Assembly: GCA_003427395.1 (NCBI GenBank)
Contig: BFEA01000487.1
Coordinates: 1,138,737 to 1,202,736, forward strand
DNA length: 64,000 bases
Reading direction: 5' to 3'
Origin: Chara braunii
Lineage: Eukaryota > Streptophyta > Charophyceae > Charales > Characeae
The position numbers and the translations under genes were made by a program. The notes under the pieces were generated by a model. It saw only the letters and a list, made by a program, of their open reading frames with translations. It did no database searches and was not told the DNA's origin. Position 1 is the stretch's first letter, and the number at the start of each line of letters is the position of its first letter. Below, one piece after another: positions 30,871-43,229 of the stretch.

Positions 30871-32123
30871 TATACTTCCTTTCTGACCCAGTGGGTATTT
30901 TCCTAAAAAAGGGCGAGTCGATGCAAATCTCAATTCCATCTTTCCTCCCTTAGCAGTCTCCACAACTTTCTTGAAGGCTTCAGTTTGCCCGTCCTCATCC
31001 TCGAGTTTACCAAGGGCTTTCATCATTTTAGAAACTTGATTTTTTGTTACTGAAATCTCTTCTCTTGCTTCTCGTTTTCCTTCCTCCTTTAGTTTCCTAA
31101 CTCTTTCAGCACATTCTTCCCTCCACATCGAATTAGCAGATATTTGATGCTAGAAATCATTTTTTGTACCGACCATAAAGGTTTCTTCTTGAGCAGTCTC
31201 TGGGTCCTGTAGACTGATCCAGGATGACCCCTCATGACTGGAAAATTTGACCACCTTCATCCTATGCAAGAATGGAGTTCCCAAGATACAGTCATGATCC
31301 AGATCAGGTAGTACAAAACCTAGTAACTCCACAGTCATTATCCCCACCTTGATAGGCAAATTATCAATATATCCTGCCACGAAGTTCTCCTGCAATATTA
31401 CTCTGTACATTTTATGCAGGTCTGTCAAATGATAAATTACAAGCTTCTATCGTTATTCGCGAACAAAGTATCACCTCTGGCCCAGAATCTACTAGGGCTA
31501 AAATCTTCACTTAATTGATGCGAATTGTAAGATGTCCACAATCCATGGTTGCAAATCTCATCTTACAATGATCTAAGATAGTATTGTAAATACTAAAAAC
31601 TATTTGATAGATAGTCTTCGGTGACTCTCTTTTCTTAGTAATACTAACCTCTTCAATTATTCCCTCAGTTTGAGTGCTAATGTCATTGCTCCCTTGAAAG
31701 ACAGTGTCACTTCCGTTTCTTCCAACATCTTAGCAATTATATCAGAAATCACTGTTTCATCATCCAGATCACTCTTGAGAACAAATTTTCTCTTTCTCCC
31801 CTCTTCATTTGTTTTCCGTGAACGTTCCGGTTCAGGATCATCAAGGATGTCGATAAGTGATTCCTCAGCCTTTTTTTTTTTTTTTCCTTCTATCATTTGA
31901 GGTGTCATACGGGTTTGGTGATTCCTTACTTCACCAACCCTGACACTAAGTTCAATGATAAGTTCTGGGGGTAAATCACCTTGGAATGACATCATATCAG
32001 CCAGGAAATGAGCCACTTCATTGGAAGAGGACTCTACTAATCTAGAGGGATTCTAAAAAGTAAGGTTCCCTCTCAATGGAGACTCACTTGTTGGTGCCTC
32101 ACTAGGCTCACACTCTGTCAATG
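30871..32123 (-). pseudogene. Protease and linker, unit B
   Basis: Three open pieces: 30,856–31,128 (Glu/Lys-rich linker), 31,150–31,428 (LDHDCILGTPFLHRM, protease C-terminal part) and 31,657–32,016 (gag-tail linker). The active-site loop at about 31,475–31,490 reads VDSGPE. Between 31,560 and 31,650 the sequence differs from A and C, suggesting a local replacement. Confidence 0.65.
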
Positions 32124-33359
32124 TTAAGGACTGCACTCAATCATGGTATAAGGGTCATTTGTTATTTGTACCAGTTCATTAGGTAAATCTTCAGTGAAGA
32201 AATGAACATTCACATTGACCTTTCTCTTCTTCTTAATCTTCATTTTTTCATCATGTTTAAGAGCAAGAAGTCTCATACCTCCCGGATGTGTGGGGTCCAA
32301 CTTATTCCATGAACTATCACAGAGATGGCACATTGCATCTTTCTTTGCCATCCCACTTCTTACGTCCTCCTCAAGTGGCTTGCAGTAGGTGGTAGTATGT
32401 CCACTTTCGCCACAATAGTAGCAAGTAAAACTCATCTTAAGACGCTCATCATATTTTCTTCTCTCTCTATTTCCTCCATCACCATTCTTCCCCAATCCTT
32501 TTGGCTCTGGATGAATCCCCTTTCTTACCATGATTTTCGTTGTCATCAACATTGTCGTCATCCTCCTCATTTTCAGCCTTTTTCTTTCCCCTATCATCCA
32601 TAGCATGCGTTGCAGGCCTTGCAGGCATAAAGTTAACCATCACTTTCTGAAAAATATTCTCAGCAGTTAGATTGCTTCCTCTATTCATTTCATTCTCAGT
32701 CTCCCAGTCCTTGGTCAAAGTACTGATCTGATCCAGTGACCATTTTTTATGGGAGACAGTAGGTAGAGTTCTTATGATTGCAACCATTTCATCCCATCTG
32801 AGAGGATAGTGCTGAGCTTGATTAAGAACTGCCTGCCTTTCAGTGTCAGTAAAGTTCGTCAAAAATATATGGCATCTCTGAGCTTCATCCAAATACGAAA
32901 TTTTTCTTGCTGTTCTGATGAAGGTCTGAAGAAAAACATTGAAAGTGTCGTATTTAGCTCTTCTGATGTTAGGTAAGTTCTTAGTTGTGGTTGAAACTGA
33001 ATCTTTCTCAAATTTCTTTTTCAGTCTCTCCTTGACTTCTTCCCAAGTAGTAGCACCTTCCATTAGTTCCTGAACTTTCAATCTCGAGTCAGTGTCACAA
33101 TAAGATAGAAGGTGTTTAAGCCGTTGTTTTTTTGTCCAGCCATAATGAGTCCAAATAATTCATACTCATCCAATAAGTCATTAACCTGAGGTCCTCTGAA
33201 GCAGGGAATTCTCTCATCCGGCCTTTTTGCTTTTGCAATATCTGACTCTCCTTTGATTGTATGAACTCTCTCGACCAGTTCCCGTATAACCTCAACCAAG
33301 GCCTCTTCATTGATGCCTACAGACGTACTTGGTCTTGCTCGTCCTTCCATCTTGACCAT
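32124..33359 (-). pseudogene. gag: gag, unit B
   Basis: ATG on the minus strand at 33,359 (MVKMEGRARPSTS). A one-base loss after YELFGL, shared with unit C, shifts the frame to a stop at 33,078. The remaining capsid is open 32,479–33,081 and the zinc knuckle CYYCGESGHTTTYC lies in 32,124–32,606, in another frame. All four zinc ligands are present. Confidence 0.75.
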
Positions 33360-33420
33360 AAAATTTTTCCAAGTATTCCTTTCTCTTTCTGTGACTTTTG
33401 TCCTCTTTATTTTCTTCCCT

Positions 33421-33690
33421 TCAATCTCTCACTCTTCTCGCAGTAGATACAGGCTCATTCCTCTCTTCTCTTGTCTGCTCTACCCCCTGAGAGTTCTGCA
33501 CATATAGGGTATAAGCAATAATTGATTGGGTAGTGATGAAGGGCAGTGCAATCCTTCTCAGCCTTCCAATGTAATCTTCAATCAATTTTGTCTCATCATC
33601 CCTACTCAGCCTTCTGTTATACCCCTTAATAGTACCCCGGATCATAAAATATCGAGTCAGGTCTATAATCTTATAATCAAATTTCATCAT
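33421..33690 (-). CDS. ORF6, intact copy, unit B
   Basis: 89 residues from ATGATG immediately after the ORF5 TAA. Residues TTQSIIAYTLYVQNSQG replace the stop seen in unit A. Basic/acidic, ending RRVRD. Gag ATG lies 61 bp downstream. Unrecognised. Confidence 0.45.
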   Translation of the reverse strand: MMKFDYKIIDLTRYFMIRGTIKGYNRRLSRDDETKLIEDYIGRLRRIALPFITTQSIIAYTLYVQNSQGVEQTREERNEPVSTARRVRD

Positions 33691-33980
33691 TTACAACCCG
33701 TTGTTGATCCTTCTTGCAAGAGAGACCCGTTCCTAAAAAGTGTGGTATGATACTCTCTCGGTAGTTTTCACTTCTCCACCTTTAACAAATAGTTTATCTT
33801 AGTCTGGTCAGTGGTAATTCTCAAGGCAAAATCTCTCATGCGATCCAAGAAAGACTGCAAAAATTCAAGCTCATCCAGGGTAGAAAAATTTCTATCAGAG
33901 ATCCAAAGAGTCCCTTCTATCTTCACTACTCTACCTTCCAACACAACTCCTAGTGTCAGTTGTTTAGTCAAACTGGGCAT
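33691..33980 (-). pseudogene. ORF5, frameshifted, unit B
   Basis: MPSLTKQLTLGVV from minus-strand 33,980, two bases after the ORF4 TAG. Open for 70 codons, then a small deletion near 33,770 shifts the frame. The terminal TAAATGATG junction with ORF6 is kept. Confidence 0.4.
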
Positions 33981-33982
33981 GG

Positions 33983-34555
33983 CTAATCATCATAAGCAAC
34001 ATCTGAAAGGTAAATGTCAGGTTGGACATAATCAGGGATCTCAAATCTGTATTCAAAGGTACTCAGAAGTAGGGATTTTATCATCACAGTGAAGTCTTTT
34101 TCTCTTAATCTACCAATCTCTGCAATGGCTTCCAACAGACGCATTCAATCTCTGCTGACTTCAAATCCCTTAGCAGTTGAGAACTCAGATAGCCTCTCAA
34201 ATTATCTTACTTCTTTCCCCCAGGCTACTTTCCTCTTTAGCTTTTCAAGTCACTCCTTGGTTCTTATGAGCCTAATATAAGCGTCTGTCTGACACTTCAA
34301 GTAGTCATCTTCCTCTTCTAGGCCTGCTGGTACATAAATTCGTACGTCCAGGCTGCCAGTACTCAGGAATTTGACCAATGGAATGTGAAATATTATGGAC
34401 CCTCTCTTCGAAGTCTCATACCTCAGGATCACAAAAGGATTATCACACCTTATCACCTCACAGAGTTTCCCCCTCACAGTAGTTATTCTGGCTACTGAGA
34501 CTATTCTTCTTGGGCTCTCTTCACTTTCCATACAAACTTCATCATGGCATACCAA
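33983..34555 (-). pseudogene. ORF4, with stops, unit B
   Basis: Opens at 34,555 and is stopped after 101 residues by TGG to TGA (RTKE-stop) at 34,250, then by two more stops. 34,090–34,690 is almost identical to 52,990–53,590 of unit C. Confidence 0.45.
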
Positions 34556-34980
34556 TTGTTTTTAGATAGATTNATATCAGGTAAGGGAGGGACTGGGAAT
34601 CCATCAACGAAAGTAAATCGAGTCGACCCAGTGAAGCATCTGTTCTCTCTCTCAAGTCTCTCTTTCTCTCTCAGTACTACCTCTTCAGCAAATCTTCAGC
34701 ATCTCCCATACACTGCATCAGTGCTTCTTTCTTTTGGAACATAGATTGTCACATCATACACATCCAGATCTGTGAAATAGAATGTCAGTACATATAACCG
34801 TTTCTGCTCCCATCCGCTCTCGACCATCTCATACCTGACAATTCATATTGAAATGCCTCTCTCCTGCTCAGAGTATCCAATGACCTTAGGAGACATTCAA
34901 TCTTCTCTTGACTTGGACCCGAACCTTCTTTGTCTGATTACTTCTGCTGAAATTTCTTCAGCTCTCATGACCACCGTTTT
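34556..34980 (-). pseudogene. ORF3, broken, unit B
   Basis: ATG at minus-strand 34,968 (MRAEEISAEVI) present here but lost in A. A deletion removes the SNF-G-R-G stretch and shifts the frame. N at 34,573 sits in the 3' part. Confidence 0.35.
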
Positions 34981-35029
34981 TTTTTTCTCTTGCCAATGCT
35001 ATGTTGATTATCGGTTGTCAGTTACTCTC

Positions 35030-35371
35030 GTCACAATAGCTGTCAGGTATAGGAGGGATTGGAACAGTCTTAAATGTTACTGGCTTTATACCCCATTCCA
35101 CTTTCTTCTTTTGCTTGTTCAAGTCTGCCTTCTCGTCATAAATAAATTGGATCACGATCTCCTATAACCAATTAAAATTTTCACTACCATTGCTACATCC
35201 TTCCTTGACATACGGGCGGAAATCGTAGATATCTTCCTCCAAGAAGTGAGTCAGCACTACGCAGATGGTTGAGCCACAAGAATGATAGTCCCAACAAGCC
35301 TCATATCTGTAAGGAAATATTCCTCTTGTGGTAATTTTTGACAACTCTTTCAGTGCACCGTCGATCAACAT
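35030..35371 (-). pseudogene. ORF2, frameshifted, unit B
   Basis: ATG at 35,371, open 69 codons through DIYDFRPYVKEG, then out of frame near 35,165. The remaining sequence to about 35,030 still aligns with unit A. Confidence 0.42.
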
Positions 35372-35686
35372 TTGTCTCGATCCGTCTCACTCTTTCTCTT
35401 TTAGTTCCTTTCAGCGTGTTTGAGCGATAATTGGGCATACCTGGTATCAAGCTCGATTCTCTCCACTCAATAACATCAATGTTCTTTTCCCAATATAGTG
35501 TGGCACCTCACACAAGGAAGAAATAAATCACAGTTAGCAGTCGTGATTCTCAAGAAAATCGAGACTTAAATGAGAATAATAAAGTTGACATGAAGCTCAC
35601 AAAAATGTCAACAGTTCTCAAGTCCTAATCAAAGCCCAAAGATGACGATGACCCAAGTTCGTTCCGGACACGAAAAAGTTTTCATG
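35372..35686 (-). other. Leader between PBS and ORF2, unit B
   Basis: Untranslated, counterpart of 3,661–3,975. No ORF. Confidence 0.45.
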
Positions 35687-35704
35687 TCCCCGGCAACGGC
35701 ACCA
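35687..35704 (-). other. Primer binding site, unit B
   Basis: Minus strand TGGTGCCGTTGCCGGGGA, preceded by GCGACAAAAA. It differs at one position from the complement of plant-type tRNA-Asp 3' end. Best-preserved PBS of the three. Confidence 0.75.
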
Positions 35705-36148
35705 TTTTTGTCGCACTTTTTCCAACCGAGCTACCTCGGGCGACCGGAAAGCCAACAGGCTGTCACGCAGGATTTTGTATATGATTGTAATAAATAAAAT
35801 AAATTAAGTCATGCAAATCCCTTCTTGTTGTGTGCGTCCGGCTTCGAGCGAGACCCTTCAATTGCTGTCTTCGCCGGTCCCCGGTCTTATGAATCTTTTA
35901 TTTTGATTCGGAACAGCAGAGAATCATGCAAATAATAATCATAAAATTATGGGGTGCTATGCATGCATCAATTATGTCAATCTGATTTTGAGAACTATGA
36001 CAAAGCATCCACGAAGGCAATTATCAAGCAAGAATAATGCAGAAAATAAGACTGACTCACTCGAGCAAGGACATGAACAATTGAATGAGGGAAGAATGAG
36101 GACTCATAATAATCTCAGAAAGTACATGTGAAGAGACATGGTCAGCAC
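35705..36148 (-). repeat. LTR-like 3' end before unit B
   Basis: GTGCGACA terminus, GGTAGCTCGG stretch, AT-rich tract and minus-strand AATAAAAG near 35,898–35,905. This DNA also lies downstream of unit C pol, so the two units share it. Confidence 0.6.
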
Positions 36149-36904
36149 CTCTCAAGAGTCCTCACTCATCCCTCAGGTCAGTCTCTCTCGATTTCTTTTC
36201 ACCGATCTTCTCAGGTGCCGTGACCCACGTCCACGTACAATCTGAGACTGAGGCCTCGTAACAAAAAGCCACCTGTAGCCAGCAAGCTCTGAACATGATC
36301 ATCCAAGGCACATGACACAGTAGTCAACCATGGAGCATAACTCCTCCCACAAGGTTGGCAGTCCATCCAATGAAAAGACTCCTCGCTTGAGGTAGGGATA
36401 CTCGGTAGGCTCGGTTAATGCCTCAATGTCGATTACCGCAGAAGAGATTTATCTTTTTGCCAAACCGATCACATCCAGCCAACTTGTACCGTCTGTAAGA
36501 AAATAAGGGACTGGAGGCCTATGATAGTCAGTATAGAGCATAGGCCCGAAGCTGCGAATCAATATAGTGCCACTCTCATCAAGCTCCCTCTGTCTCTGCT
36601 CAAGATATTCAGTGGCTGAGATCCAGACTGGATCAAAAAGCTCATGAGTCTCCTTGCCCTTCTTCAGGTAAGGCCTCAGATCGTGGATAGTGCCATCTGC
36701 AAAACTGGTCTAGACAATGAAGATTGACAGATCTCCCTGTCTGAAACCAATGACACTAACATATTGATAATGGAAAGTCTCTTTGCATGAAATTCTTTTG
36801 AGGCTGGCCAGCACTGACTCACTGACCAGAGTAGACTGAACTGTGCTCATGAGTACTCCTGCCAGTACAGACTGACCAGACGGTCCCTGAGAACTGGCTG
36901 CCAA
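36149..36904 (-). pseudogene. ORF1, long form with stops, between C and B
   Basis: Same lesions as 16,600–17,355, including the TAG at 36,710; the two are identical over most of their length. Start region MAASSQGPSGQ lacks an ATG at the equivalent of 2,628; the Met of MSTVQ is present. Confidence 0.5.
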
Positions 36905-38389
36905 ACTGACCGCAAGGAACTAATTGTCGGAACTGATTGCTAGACGTTGATCATCAGCAACTGACTGCTGATGATTGATTGCTGATTAAATGATTGTTAA
37001 ATATCCAAATAAATGAACTGTCCTTGCACAGAAAATAAAACTCTTCACGGTTGGTTGCCAACAGTCCTCCTCGCCTCCTCAACAGTACCCTCAGAAGTCA
37101 TAATGACTCATAACTTTCTATTCCTGTCATGCAGAAAGTATGTGTACTCGATTTTTGTACGACTTCTCACAAGGGAAAGCGTGTGTTCCATCATCACTTA
37201 CTTTGCTGGTTGTACTCTTCGAATGCACTCTCCCTCCAGGTCTCGATAGTGCCCTATTACAGAGAACAAGAGACTCTAACTGAGTTGCAGTCCGCCATAC
37301 CTTTAACAAATCCTCCCCTCATCAGTTCGCCGGACTCGAGGCGGATGACTCTTGGGTGATTTAAATATGGGAGGACTATTGGATAATTGTTGTTTCCACC
37401 GCGTTTTCAAAATGCCGAGTCCTAGTACTGGTCTGAGTACAGTCAGAAGTACATGATTTCAAAATTGTATTTTCTTGAATGCTGCGTCTGAATGCTGCTT
37501 TCTGTTGCTACTTCATACTGTCGTTCTCTAATCACTGTTCCCGGCTGGTATCTCTGATTGTTGTTTATAAATGCTGTTTTCCGGAAGGTAAAATGACTGT
37601 AGCGAATTGCAAACTGAAAGCTGATTAAAATGCCTTGAGAGTTGATTAAGTAAAGATTGAATAGGAGCTAAATATCGATCGTGGAGTAACGGAGTAGCAC
37701 TCAAATACCGCTCAGAGTACCGTCCCAAGTATTGCCTTGAATAATGAATTCCGCTATGAGTGTTATTCTAAAAACTGTCCTGAATACAGCTCAGAGCGCA
37801 GTTCTGGTTATAGTTCTGAGTAATGTTCGGAGTGTTATTTTGACTACTGTTCCTAGTCAAGTTTTCTGATCGTCGCTCTTAATTACAGTTGCTGGCTGGA
37901 TGCTGGTTAGTTCTTGATTGGGAACGGGATATTACTGATTAATTGCTGATGAAGAACTAAATATTGCTGATTGACTGCCGCTTAATTGTAAACTTGGATG
38001 TTGTAGAGGTCGTCGACTGAGAGCCAAATGAGGTGGTGAGTACTGGTTGCCGAAATAACTCCTGTATGAGGTTTCCTTTTGCAAAATTAGGTGCCATGCC
38101 TGGGCAGGGCCTTGTGTGTTAGATACTGCCTTTAGTATTGCTTCGAGTACGGTCCCGAGTACCAAACACAACACTGAGAACTTTTCTGGGCACTGCCTTG
38201 AATATTAAAGGCTACTCTGAGTACTTNTTTTGAGTACTGCCTAAACGTCATCTGAGCATCCTCAAGTCGAGAGACCCCTNGACGTTGACTGTGTAGTGGN
38301 GAAATGTTGAATAAAAGAGGGTCGAAACAAGAAAGCCTTGGTTTACTGAGAAAAGCGTAACANACTTCAAGCAGGAGTCTTNAACACCC
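36905..38389 (-). repeat. TACTC-motif cluster between C and B
   Basis: Identical to 17,660–18,841 from about 37,210 on, with Ns at 38,227, 38,280, 38,300, 38,363 and 38,382. No gene. Confidence 0.55.
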
Positions 38390-38641
38390 CTATGCCTGTC
38401 TGAGCTTTGTCTTAGCCTTCTCCACAGACTCTACCATTGAGCCGGNACGGTGCAGCCTNCTGTCAANTCCGTAGGAGTAAATTACATACTNAATATATAT
38501 TCTTTCTCCAACATTCTCAACAACAAAACTCCCCTTGCTNATTATATATGTCTCCATATCCCTGCATGCGTCATCCTCCNCACCTTCCTTCTTATCCGTG
38601 TTTAATNGATCCTTCACCACNAGGACCTCCTCTTCCCTCAT
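38390..38641 (-). CDS. MREEEV ORF, between C and B
   Basis: Same 83 residues and same N positions as 18,842–19,093. Not independent evidence for conservation because the block is identical. Confidence 0.3.
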   Translation of the reverse strand: MREEEVXVVKDXLNTDKKEGXEDDACRDMETYIXSKGSFVVENVGERIYIXYVIYSYGXDXRLHRXGSMVESVEKAKTKLRQA

Positions 38642-39600
38642 TGCCCCCTTTTTCGTCCTTAGATCAGTTTCGTATGCTGGTTATACTATGGACAATTATG
38701 GTAATTCAGGCACTCTGGGACAGATAGACTTCTGGTTGGTCGCAGAGCTTCCTCGTCATGCTACATCGCCTCATTTATCACTTGGGTTTTAGGCGATGGC
38801 TATCGATCCGGTTTCCTTCAAGCCAAATAGTCGAGAATGTCTGGGCGTATGGGATCAATTAACTGAATATTAGCCTCGGTCGCTCATAGTTTGTACTTGT
38901 GAGCACTCAGTAATGTGTGGGGTCGACTATAAGCGATTAAACGAATAGAAATAACTACTCATCATAAAACTTTGAACTTCTTTGAGTCCCGCATGAGAGA
39001 TTCTATCTTGAAAAACATTCCAGCCCTCTCTGAGATTTAACCTACCTCGAGTTCCGTACTTTACACAAGAACGACACTCGTGCTTTCTCATTTTTCATAC
39101 GAGGGGAGTTTCCACATTTTGCGCAGAGCACCGAGGGTAGCCACGTGATCAGGGAATGACCTAAACAATTCACAACCCTGGTCCCTGTACACTACTGAGT
39201 CTCACCCTCATTAATTGCCAGGCTAAGTAGCTGACCACTACCCGTTATGTTACAGTTCATTAAGCTTCCGGTGAGAAAGCTCTTGCAATTGGAATCTGGA
39301 ATCATAACTTTAAACGACAGCCTTGTCCAGCGAAGGTATGGTGTTCTAAGCCATTCTGAAATCATGCTCTCGATGAGTTTCGTTAGAACACAAGTTGTTT
39401 GATGGTTTCTTGGACTTCGCAGTAGTCAGGCCCTTTTCATCAAATGCTACTAGTCTCCATCGAGAAAGAACTTTGCAAGAAGATACGCCACCCTCCTTAG
39501 GAGTAACTCCCGTCTACTCATGGAAGGTCCCTTGCAGCCATAAATTATATATACTGGACATCCCCCTTTTCCCCAAATACTAGGGCGCCAAACTTTAAAC
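38642..39600 (-). promoter_or_regulatory. Leader with TATA-like element, between C and B
   Basis: Minus-strand TATATATAATTTA near 39,541–39,553. No ORF downstream until MREEEV, about 0.9 kb. Confidence 0.4.
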
Positions 39601-40970
39601 AACTTTGAATGGTAAGCGGTGGCTTTGACAATTAATCGTAAACAGAAAGTAGACTTTACGTTTACCCCTAAGCCCCTCGGCCTTGCATACTTTACCGCAA
39701 ATTGAAGGTAAACATGATTGACCCTCACTTTACCGCAAATTGAAGGTAAACATGATCAGCTGAAATTCGACTCGTGAAAACCCTTTTCACGCGTCATCCT
39801 CTCACATTGGCTCCTTGCATACTCAAATGAAGCTGACATTAGCTTCCCAAGCGCAGCTGCTGCACTTGGCTCACGCACGGTGTCGTCACACGAGACAATC
39901 ACACTATGCAGTTGCACGATACAATCTTGTAACATTATCATACAGTGCAGTCATACAACATCGTCACACAATGCATTCCTACAGCATTGTCATTCACCAG
40001 CATGCACAAGCTCGTGTGTTTTACACTCAATTAAATGTTGATCACAAACAACCTCTCGTTCATGCGACTTCTATCCCCGGGGTGTCCGAGCAATCTAGCG
40101 GAGAAGAAATAAATCAGGCTCAACCCAGCGAAGTTCGCTAACGAAGGTATGATGTCTAAAACAGAGCCATAGTCGAGCTTCCCACCCCTCTTTAGATTAA
40201 AACTGTCAGCACGGGTGTAGAAAGGCCGCTTAATAGTCTGCAACCCGTGCACATTGTGTACCCACATTCACTCTGTCGTTTCTTGCATAAGACTCTCAGG
40301 GTATCGCGCCAGCCTTTGGTTCCTCCAAAAGTGCAGATGCGTTACTCTGATAACGATTGGTAAACAACAGAGTAATTTCTATCCGCTGATGATAAAGATC
40401 TTCTCAAATCAAAAACAAAGTTATTGAAGCAATAAGCAACTATACATTCTCTCCAGGTTCGACCTGGCATGAACAAAGCCTGCTATGATGTCTTACCTGA
40501 GACTAGACCGAGGTGAGGCATTTGCAACGCCGTTGTCGAACCCGACATGAAATCAGCTAACAACAACAGGAGACTATAGGGCGAAAACTACTGATGCTCA
40601 CACAACTTAACTGTTACCTCTCAAGTGGAACAGCTAATGATAGCTGTCGCCTTGTTTTCACAAGCATCACTCATTCTTCTTAGATTGGTGATTTCACTGC
40701 TTCACTCTCCGACCACCTGACACTCATCACGACACTCAATCCTCCAGTGTATTTTTGACGATGCCAACGAAGACGGTCCGTACGTTTGTCTCGCCTACGT
40801 CTGGCTCGATCACGCAAAAGCCGCTCTCTCTCTGCCGTGCCTCATCGGGTCATAAGCAACTTCATATCTCATCTGATCTTAGCATGTTTATACAAGTAGA
40901 CAGTCATCAATGCGTTGGTCGCGTGAACGCAGTTGAGTTTTTCGAGTAAGCATGCTGGTCACTCATGACT
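39601..40970 (-). repeat. Block S1, between C and B
   Basis: Lacks about 350 bp present in B and D between 39,690 and 39,780; a CCGCAAATTGAAGGTAAACA word is duplicated at 39,693 and 39,733. The 26–27-bp minisatellite is at 39,920–40,010. Confidence 0.65.
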
Positions 40971-41537
40971 ACCCCCCCTGCCTGTATGAATCCAATCTCA
41001 CCGCCTCTCTCTTGTGTGGCAGTATGCTATCATCACTGTCCGAGTTTGACTGTCCTCCCCTTGTCTTTTCCCTCTGTTCTGTTTTTCCCCTGTCCCGCGC
41101 GATTGTGAACTCTCTGCCTTACGCGCACCTTTCAACACGGCCTATCTCAGTGTGTCCTCCCCTCGCTGGCTAGTCGCACACTGCAGAGTTGACGTCAGCA
41201 CCCTTGCACACGCATCCAGTTCTCATTTCTTTTTCCATCCCTTGTCGTTGACCCTCTTATTTTGCTCTACCTGACTGCCCTGCGCCTGTCGGGTGCATAC
41301 CCCACTATCACTCACGCCTCTCGTTGACCGCCCTCCTACTCCTCCCAGGTCGCGCCGCGTGGAGTCTAGACACACCCATTTCACTCATGCGCACCAGTCA
41401 TCTTGTCACCTCTGGTTCACTACCGATACCGTTCAGTTGACACCAGGCATGCTCCGCGAACTCGTCCCGTTCCCACTTACTCTCTGTCTCTCTCTTCGTT
41501 GACCTCTTCGCAGCGCATGTGTCCTGCCTCTCGCGTC
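40971..41537 (-). repeat. Spacer downstream of ORF-X, between C and B
   Basis: Counterpart of 21,486–22,162. In sense the first 60 bp overlap a second frame of 78 codons (41,477–41,713) that also covers the end of ORF-X. Confidence 0.4.
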
Positions 41538-42080
41538 TCACACTTGTCTCTTCCCCCTGCTCTGTTTTCCTCCTGCCCCGCGGCCTCCGGTCCCGCGGCC
41601 TCTTGGAGTCGGATGTCGTGAGCTGGCCTCAGGTCCCTTTTCCACCGGCTCCGTGGCCTGGTGGTGCTTTTGGATCTCCTCGAGTCTGTTCCAGGACCAT
41701 AGATCCGTCTCACAGTCAGCCTCGCTCATTTCACTCTCCCCGCCTGAGTCTCTCTCGTTGTGCTGCTCCTCCCTTGTCTTGGTCCCAGTAACTGATTCGG
41801 TCTCGTGATAGATGACCGTCACTCTCAAGCCCACGGTCACCCCGTCTCGTCTGCACCTCCCCTCTGCCCTGTCGCGCGCTTCGGAAATGGTAGCCTGCAG
41901 CCTCTGGTCACCTCGCATCTCCTCCTCTCTCCCCCCTTCAATACAGACCTTCAGTCGAACTACTTCTCCCCCATCATAGTTCAGCGCCGTCGTAATCTGA
42001 GGGCCTTCACCCGACACTGGAACCCAGCGCACTGTATGCCGCCAGCACCCCAGCCTATAGCCGTGTAGTGCCATTGCCAC
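41538..42080 (-). CDS. ORF-X, full-length copy, between C and B
   Basis: 178 residues from minus-strand ATG 42,074. Order: MALHGYR, CWRHTVRW (residues 10–17), an Asp-Gly-Gly-Glu turn (LNYDGGEVVRLKVC), a charged helix REEEMRGDQRLQ, VTVIYHET, an Asn/Asp/Glu/Ser-rich centre, and a basic Gly-rich tail GRGAGGKQSRGKRQV. No stop in 178 codons in a region where pol is riddled with stops. No known domain recognised. Sense strand relative to pol, about 6 kb downstream of pol C and 6.4 kb upstream of PBS B. Confidence 0.55.
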   Translation of the reverse strand: MAMALHGYRLGCWRHTVRWVPVSGEGPQITTALNYDGGEVVRLKVCIEGGREEEMRGDQRLQATISEARDRAEGRCRRDGVTVGLRVTVIYHETESVTGTKTREEQHNERDSGGESEMSEADCETDLWSWNRLEEIQKHHQATEPVEKGPEASSRHPTPRGRGTGGRGAGGKQSRGKRQV

Positions 42081-43186
42081 TCAGGATAGCCGAGAACTTA
42101 ATCTCCAGGCGGTCGCAGTGTGGTAGCCCCCCTTACAGGCCCCGAAGATCCGCCCTCTCTCTTGTCTCAGGCCCGCAATACTAGCACAAAAGAAACACTC
42201 TGCGACACAAAGTACTCTGCAACTAGTGTGCGTACCGTTAAACTCTCCTCCCCCTTTTCTTTTCTTTATAGGCCGTAACTCTGCGTACTAAAGGAAGAGA
42301 CCAGCTCTAGTCCTTTCATAATTTTCCTTCATATTCACTGTTTTAATATTTCCAAAATGAAAAACGAGGCAAAACTAAATAATTCGAAAACGAAGGTTCA
42401 ATCGGTCGAAATACGGTCCGAAACCACTATACGGCAGTAGAGTCACTGATCATCACGACGGAACAGCGACCCAATCCGGTATCCCATAATTAAATGCTTA
42501 CAAGCATTTTCCTTTCCTCAAAACACAAGCTTTGTCCTATGTCTGGCGGGTACCCGTGTCCGATGGTAAGGAGGGGGCTTATGACCCTCCATGAAGGGGG
42601 TGATAAGCCTCCTACCAATGCGGCTGTGGGTCACCCTCCTTTTGAGTTCCCGCCACGCGATGCCAGATCGAAACCCACCCTCAGACTGTAAACGTGGGAT
42701 CGACCTACTTACGCCACAATAAGATGGTTCAAAATTTGAACCGTTGGCTTCTCGCGAAAGGACAAGCCAACAGGTAGAAAGTGAGATTTAGAAAACTAAA
42801 TAATAATAATAATAATAAAATAACAATAATTACAACAGGGAAAGGAAAAGAAAGAAGGAGGTAGTGTCTCAAAATCTCTCCGTGCACCAGCCTTGCCTAA
42901 ACCACGCCCCGCTCTCATACTTAGATCTTGGGTTCCTTTTCTTCCTTTTCCCATTTTCTTTTCTTTTTAGTCTTCACTGTATCCGCACCTTAACCTGGCC
43001 ACCGGGTTCCGCAACCGCAATAAAAAAAGACAGGTCAAACAGGCCTGGTGCAGGCAACTTACGAAAGACTGGTAAGGCTTAGACCATAGGATCGCAACCG
43101 CAATAAAAAAACCCGAATCGGAAGCCTTCCCCATGAAGTGACAGATTGACGGCCGAAAACTGAAAGTGGGGGAACTAAATAATAAC

Positions 43187-43229
<43 letters not shown>

